A DNA stretch of 64,000 nucleotides from Tardiphaga robiniae (lineage in GTDB: Bacteria > Pseudomonadota > Alphaproteobacteria > Rhizobiales > Xanthobacteraceae): assembly GCF_001618955.1 (NCBI RefSeq), contig NZ_LVYV01000001.1:565501-629500 (forward strand), written 5' to 3'. Within the stretch, counting starts at the first letter, position 1. Each line of letters opens with the position of its first letter. The translations under genes were made by a program, and so were the position numbers. Below, one piece after another: positions 61,116 through 64,000 of the stretch. The notes under the pieces are model-generated. The model ran no database searches. It was not told where the DNA came from and worked only from the letters and a program-made list of their open reading frames with translations.

Positions 61116-62635
61116 CGCAGCCAAGCCATCGGCGCCTCCGGACGACCAACCTGCAAAACATCGATCGGACCGAGCGCCACGAGCCCCAGCAATACCGAGA
61201 GCAACGCCAGCCCCAGCGCCGCTACTTCCTGATACTTCGGCACCGCGGCGTGCAGTGTCAGCGGCTCGCTCGGCGCCCCCATCGCACGCGACAGCACGAT
61301 GAAGACATAGGCGCTCGTGAGCAGCCCGCCTGCGATAATCACGATTGCCCACCACCATTGCGCCGTTGCCACCGTCGCCTCCAGCAACAGCCACTTTGCC
61401 AGAAAGCCACCCGTTGGCGGCAAGCCGATCAGGCACACGCCACCGAGACCGAAGGCGAACATCGTCATGGGAAGCGCACGTGCGATCCCGCCAAGCTCCG
61501 AGATCTCGTCATGTCCAAGGGAGGCATAGACAAGTCCGGCAGCCATGAACATGGCTGCCTTGGCCGTCGCGTGCGAGATGGCCTGGAGCATGCCTCCCGT
61601 CAGGGCATCGCCATACTGGAGATGCAACGGGTCGGCAGCGAGCGGAAATATCAGAAACAGATAGCCAATCTGCGCGACCGTCGAATAGGCGATCAGCAAT
61701 TTGAGCCGTCGCTGGCGTAGCGCAACGACATTGCCGCATATGATTGCCGATGCCCCCAGCGCCCCGACGAGTTGAGCGCCGGCCACGCTTAGCAGTCCCG
61801 GCATGACGTCGAACCAGAGCCGCACGATGAGAAAGAACGATCCCTTCACCACGACTGCTGACAAAACCGCGCTAGCAGCCGCCGGTGCGCCGGCATGCGC
61901 CGGGGGAAGCCAGAGATGCAGTGGGAAGAGCGCGGTTTTGGCGAACAGCCCGACCGTCATCAACGTCGCGGCAGCGAGCGTCGCTGGCTCAAGATGCACG
62001 CGTTGCGACATCAGGACGATGTCGAGGGTCCCATAGCTGCCATACAGCAACGCCGTTCCGATCAGATAGAGGATCGAGCCCAGCAGCGCAAAGAGCAGAT
62101 ACCGTAATGCGGCCTGCAAGGTCTCCGCGCGGCCATCGAGACAGACCAGCGGCACCGCAGCGAAGGTCAGCAGCTCAAGCGCAACATAGAGTGTGAACAG
62201 ATCGCCACTGATAAAGATCATGTTCATCGCGCCCGAGATCGCCATGAGCATGACCCAGAACACCATCGGTGCGCGGGTTTCAACTGACACTGCACGACTG
62301 CCGAAATTCGCATGCGCGAACACGCCGATGAGGCAGATCACGATGGCCATTGCCACCATCATCGCGACTGAAAGTCCGTCGGCGCACAGCGTGATGCCCA
62401 GCGGTGGCTGCCAATTACCCACAATGTAGCTCAGCGACTTTTCGCTGTGCCATGCTTTCAGGAAGACAATGCATGCCACGCCAAGACCAGCGGGCAACAG
62501 AATCCCGGCAATTCTTTCGGCGTACCGTCCGCCAAGGACAAACGACAGCAGGATGCCGATCACCGGCAATATGATGGCCAGAACAAGAAGCGCCCCGTCG
62601 GCAGTTGTCGCTTCAAGCGCGGTTGCAGCCGGCAT
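61112..62635 (-). CDS. mnhD: Mnh/Mrp-type antiporter subunit D
   Basis: A 507-residue subunit of the same family. ALFPLHLWLPPAHAGAPAAASAVLSAVVVKG near residue 240 is the conserved helix-7/8 block with the channel Lys. About 14 membrane spans are visible. Its ATG shares one base with the mnhC stop (TGATG). Together with the C- and B-type subunits it would form a Na+(K+)/H+ antiporter or proton-pumping module. Confidence 0.86.
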   Translation of the reverse strand: MPAATALEATTADGALLVLAIILPVIGILLSFVLGGRYAERIAGILLPAGLGVACIVFLKAWHSEKSLSYIVGNWQPPLGITLCADGLSVAMMVAMAIVICLIGVFAHANFGSRAVSVETRAPMVFWVMLMAISGAMNMIFISGDLFTLYVALELLTFAAVPLVCLDGRAETLQAALRYLLFALLGSILYLIGTALLYGSYGTLDIVLMSQRVHLEPATLAAATLMTVGLFAKTALFPLHLWLPPAHAGAPAAASAVLSAVVVKGSFFLIVRLWFDVMPGLLSVAGAQLVGALGASAIICGNVVALRQRRLKLLIAYSTVAQIGYLFLIFPLAADPLHLQYGDALTGGMLQAISHATAKAAMFMAAGLVYASLGHDEISELGGIARALPMTMFAFGLGGVCLIGLPPTGGFLAKWLLLEATVATAQWWWAIVIIAGGLLTSAYVFIVLSRAMGAPSEPLTLHAAVPKYQEVAALGLALLSVLLGLVALGPIDVLQVGRPEAPMAWLR

Positions 62636-62973
62636 CAGGATTTTTCCTCGCCATCGCCGGTTCCAGAGCTGTCGGAACTGATCGAGGCACGACCGGTCTC
62701 ATCCCCGAGACGCTGCACGAGCGCGATAGCCATGGCCGTCGCGGCGAAGGCGACGACAATCGCGGTGATCACCATCGCCTGCGGGACGGGGTCACCGCCG
62801 AGCCCGGCCACCGCCGCCCGCCTGGCGATAACGCCGAATAGCAGAAACACACCACCCCCAAGCAAATTGAATGCAAGGATCTTGCGTAACGGTTCGGGAT
62901 TCGTGATGAGCCCGTACAGTCCGATGCCCACCAGCGCAGCGCCACACAAGCCGAACAGCGTTGCCGCGTTCAT
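62635..62973 (-). CDS. mnhC: Mnh/Mrp-type antiporter subunit C (NuoK-like)
   Basis: A 112-residue protein with three membrane spans (AATLFGLCGAALVGIGLYGLIT, ILAFNLLGGGVFLLFGVIA, AMVITAIVVAFAATAMAIALVQRL) in the NuoK/MnhC pattern, including the QAMVITAIVV block. It ends with an acidic tail. The start overlaps the upstream stop by four bases. Partner of mnhD. Confidence 0.88.
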   Translation of the reverse strand: MNAATLFGLCGAALVGIGLYGLITNPEPLRKILAFNLLGGGVFLLFGVIARRAAVAGLGGDPVPQAMVITAIVVAFAATAMAIALVQRLGDETGRASISSDSSGTGDGEEKS

Positions 62974-63911
62974 TGCTGTTGCGCCCGTTCCGGCGGTCCA
63001 GCGGCCAGCATGCCAAGCGCGACAGCGATCGACAGCGTGAGAGCGGCTTCCACGGCGACAATCAGCGGCTTGGCGTAACCTGCCGGGTAAGCCAGAAAAG
63101 CGTCGGCAAATACCCATCCAGCCAGGCCAATGGCAAGGAACAGCACCGGCCCGGCGACGAGCAGACCACGTAGCCAGAGCCGACCAATCGCAGGGGCCTT
63201 CTGTAGTCCTGCGACAATGACAAGGAGCCACATCGCAGCCAGCACCGTGCCGCCCTGAAAGGCACCACCAGGATCCTTCGCCCCGACCCAGCACATATAG
63301 ATTCCGAACACGATTCCCACCGGCGGCAAAAGCTGAGCCAGAAAGATCAGCGTGGGATCGGACCGTGCGTAAACGTGCAAACCGGGCATTCCACCCCAAG
63401 CGCGATCCGGCGCCAACGACCAGACCCCGAGCAAAGCGAGCAGCAGGACCACCTTTTCGAGCAGCGTATCGAGCGCACGGAAAACGAACAGCACGCCGGC
63501 GACAGGGTTGCCGAGACCACTCTGCGGCAGGCTTTCCATCACCGTCGGTGCGAGCGTCGGAATGACCTCCGGCGGATGGAGCATGGCGATGGCGAGACCC
63601 GCCACGACCAGCGCACACAATGCACAGGTCGCAAGGCGCGCCGGCCGCCCAATCCATGGACCACCGACATTCACCGAGCGAGAACGCGCAACGGCGCCGA
63701 GCAGCAACAGGCCGGTCATTCCGCCGCCGATCGCCGCCTCTGTCAGAGCCACATCGACGGCATGGAGCCGAACCCATGCAATAGACAAAAGCAGCCCATA
63801 GACGACGAACATGACAACTGCGGCGAACGCCTTGCGCACAAGGATTGTTGAAGCACCGATCGCCAGGATCAACGCAACGAGAGCAACATCGAAGACGGAG
63901 GCGATGCTCAT
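62970..63911 (-). CDS. Fused DUF4040 (MbhD-like) and MnhB antiporter subunit
   Basis: A 313-residue membrane protein. Its N-terminal ~110 residues (FDVALVALILAIGASTILVRKAFAAVVMFVVYGLLLSIAWVRLHAVDVALTEAAIGGG) are DUF4040/MbhD-like. The C-terminal part (PTLIFLAQLLPPVGIVFGIYMCWVGAKDPGGAFQGGTVLAAMWLLV) is the MnhB domain with its conserved GGGFQGG-like segment. In many Mrp systems these are separate or part of MnhA. Four-base overlaps on both sides show tight coupling. The fusion is an arrangement also seen in hydrogenase-type antiporter modules. Confidence 0.83.
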   Translation of the reverse strand: MSIASVFDVALVALILAIGASTILVRKAFAAVVMFVVYGLLLSIAWVRLHAVDVALTEAAIGGGMTGLLLLGAVARSRSVNVGGPWIGRPARLATCALCALVVAGLAIAMLHPPEVIPTLAPTVMESLPQSGLGNPVAGVLFVFRALDTLLEKVVLLLALLGVWSLAPDRAWGGMPGLHVYARSDPTLIFLAQLLPPVGIVFGIYMCWVGAKDPGGAFQGGTVLAAMWLLVIVAGLQKAPAIGRLWLRGLLVAGPVLFLAIGLAGWVFADAFLAYPAGYAKPLIVAVEAALTLSIAVALGMLAAGPPERAQQQ

Positions 63912-64000
63912 CCGTCTGCTCCGTGTTGACGTACCGCACCGGCGATCAGTTGGGTGACCACCGCCCCGGACAGCTGGACGAGCAGCCAGACGATCACCAA
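63908..64000 (-). CDS. Mnh/Mrp-type antiporter subunit G, C-terminal end (partial)
   Basis: Thirty codons plus stop, continuing beyond the right edge. The visible end, LVIVWLLVQLSGAVVTQLIAGAVRQHG, resembles the last membrane span of MnhG (the LLTSPVTAHLIARAA-like end). The stop overlaps the next ATG by four bases, so it belongs to the same operon. Too short to be certain. Confidence 0.5.
   Translation of the reverse strand: MVIVWLLVQLSGAVVTQLIAGAVRQHGADG

Overview
The window looks like a chromosomal segment of an alphaproteobacterium of the Bradyrhizobium / Rhodopseudomonas / Afipia group (Nitrobacteraceae). The reasons are high GC, a fixNOQP/fixGHS-type cbb3 oxidase cluster with TTGAT-N4-ATCAA boxes, small proteins resembling the DUF3551, DUF6894 and DUF992 families, and dispersed palindromic repeats of the kind these genomes carry. 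This is inferred from gene content; no 16S gene is present. I saw no rRNA, tRNA, CRISPR array, phage or intact insertion sequence.

Left third (1-18.0 kb): a long minus-strand catabolic cluster reads, in transcription order, amidohydrolase, molybdenum-hydroxylase large (Mo) and FAD subunits, a 2Fe-2S subunit fused to a CoxG-like domain, a branched-chain-type substrate-binding protein, LivH, LivM, LivG, LivF, a small Rieske ferredoxin and, at the edge, an alpha/beta hydrolase. A divergent MarR regulator faces it across a 26-bp perfect operator-like palindrome. The set suggests uptake, hydroxylation and hydrolysis of a nitrogen heterocycle or similar compound. Next come a soluble fumarate-reductase-like flavoprotein with a 2Fe-2S partner, a VapBC-type toxin-antitoxin pair behind its own palindrome, an M20 carboxypeptidase and a GMC oxidoreductase.

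Micro-oxic respiration (18.0-24.7 kb): ccoN-O-Q-P and ccoG-H-S with a Crp/Fnr regulator upstream. Three FixK/FNR-type boxes precede ccoN, ccoG and the regulator. The copper ATPase gene ccoI, expected between ccoH and ccoS, is absent.

Middle (24.9-45.7 kb): an ATP-grasp protein, an MFS transporter, an ABC exporter pair with an AttH/CrtC-like exported protein, an orphan Liv-type binding protein, htpG, a frameshifted small gene, a soluble chemoreceptor-like protein with reversed domain order, VOC and Nudix proteins, a D-erythronate-dehydrogenase-like enzyme beside a beta-hydroxyacid dehydrogenase, an orphan NMT1-like binding protein with an IlvD-family dehydratase, and a BKACE-RidA pair.

Right part (45.7-64 kb): recQ behind a tandem array of ~20-bp palindromic units; a GYD protein; a 1.1-kb stretch with a candidate structured RNA and a repeat; a serine hydrolase; an orphan nitrile-hydratase accessory protein; a YtcJ-like amidohydrolase; a loosely packed strip of small exported or hypothetical proteins; a lysophospholipase-like hydrolase; a TerB-like protein behind an attenuator-like leader; and an Mnh/Mrp-type antiporter operon running off the right edge.
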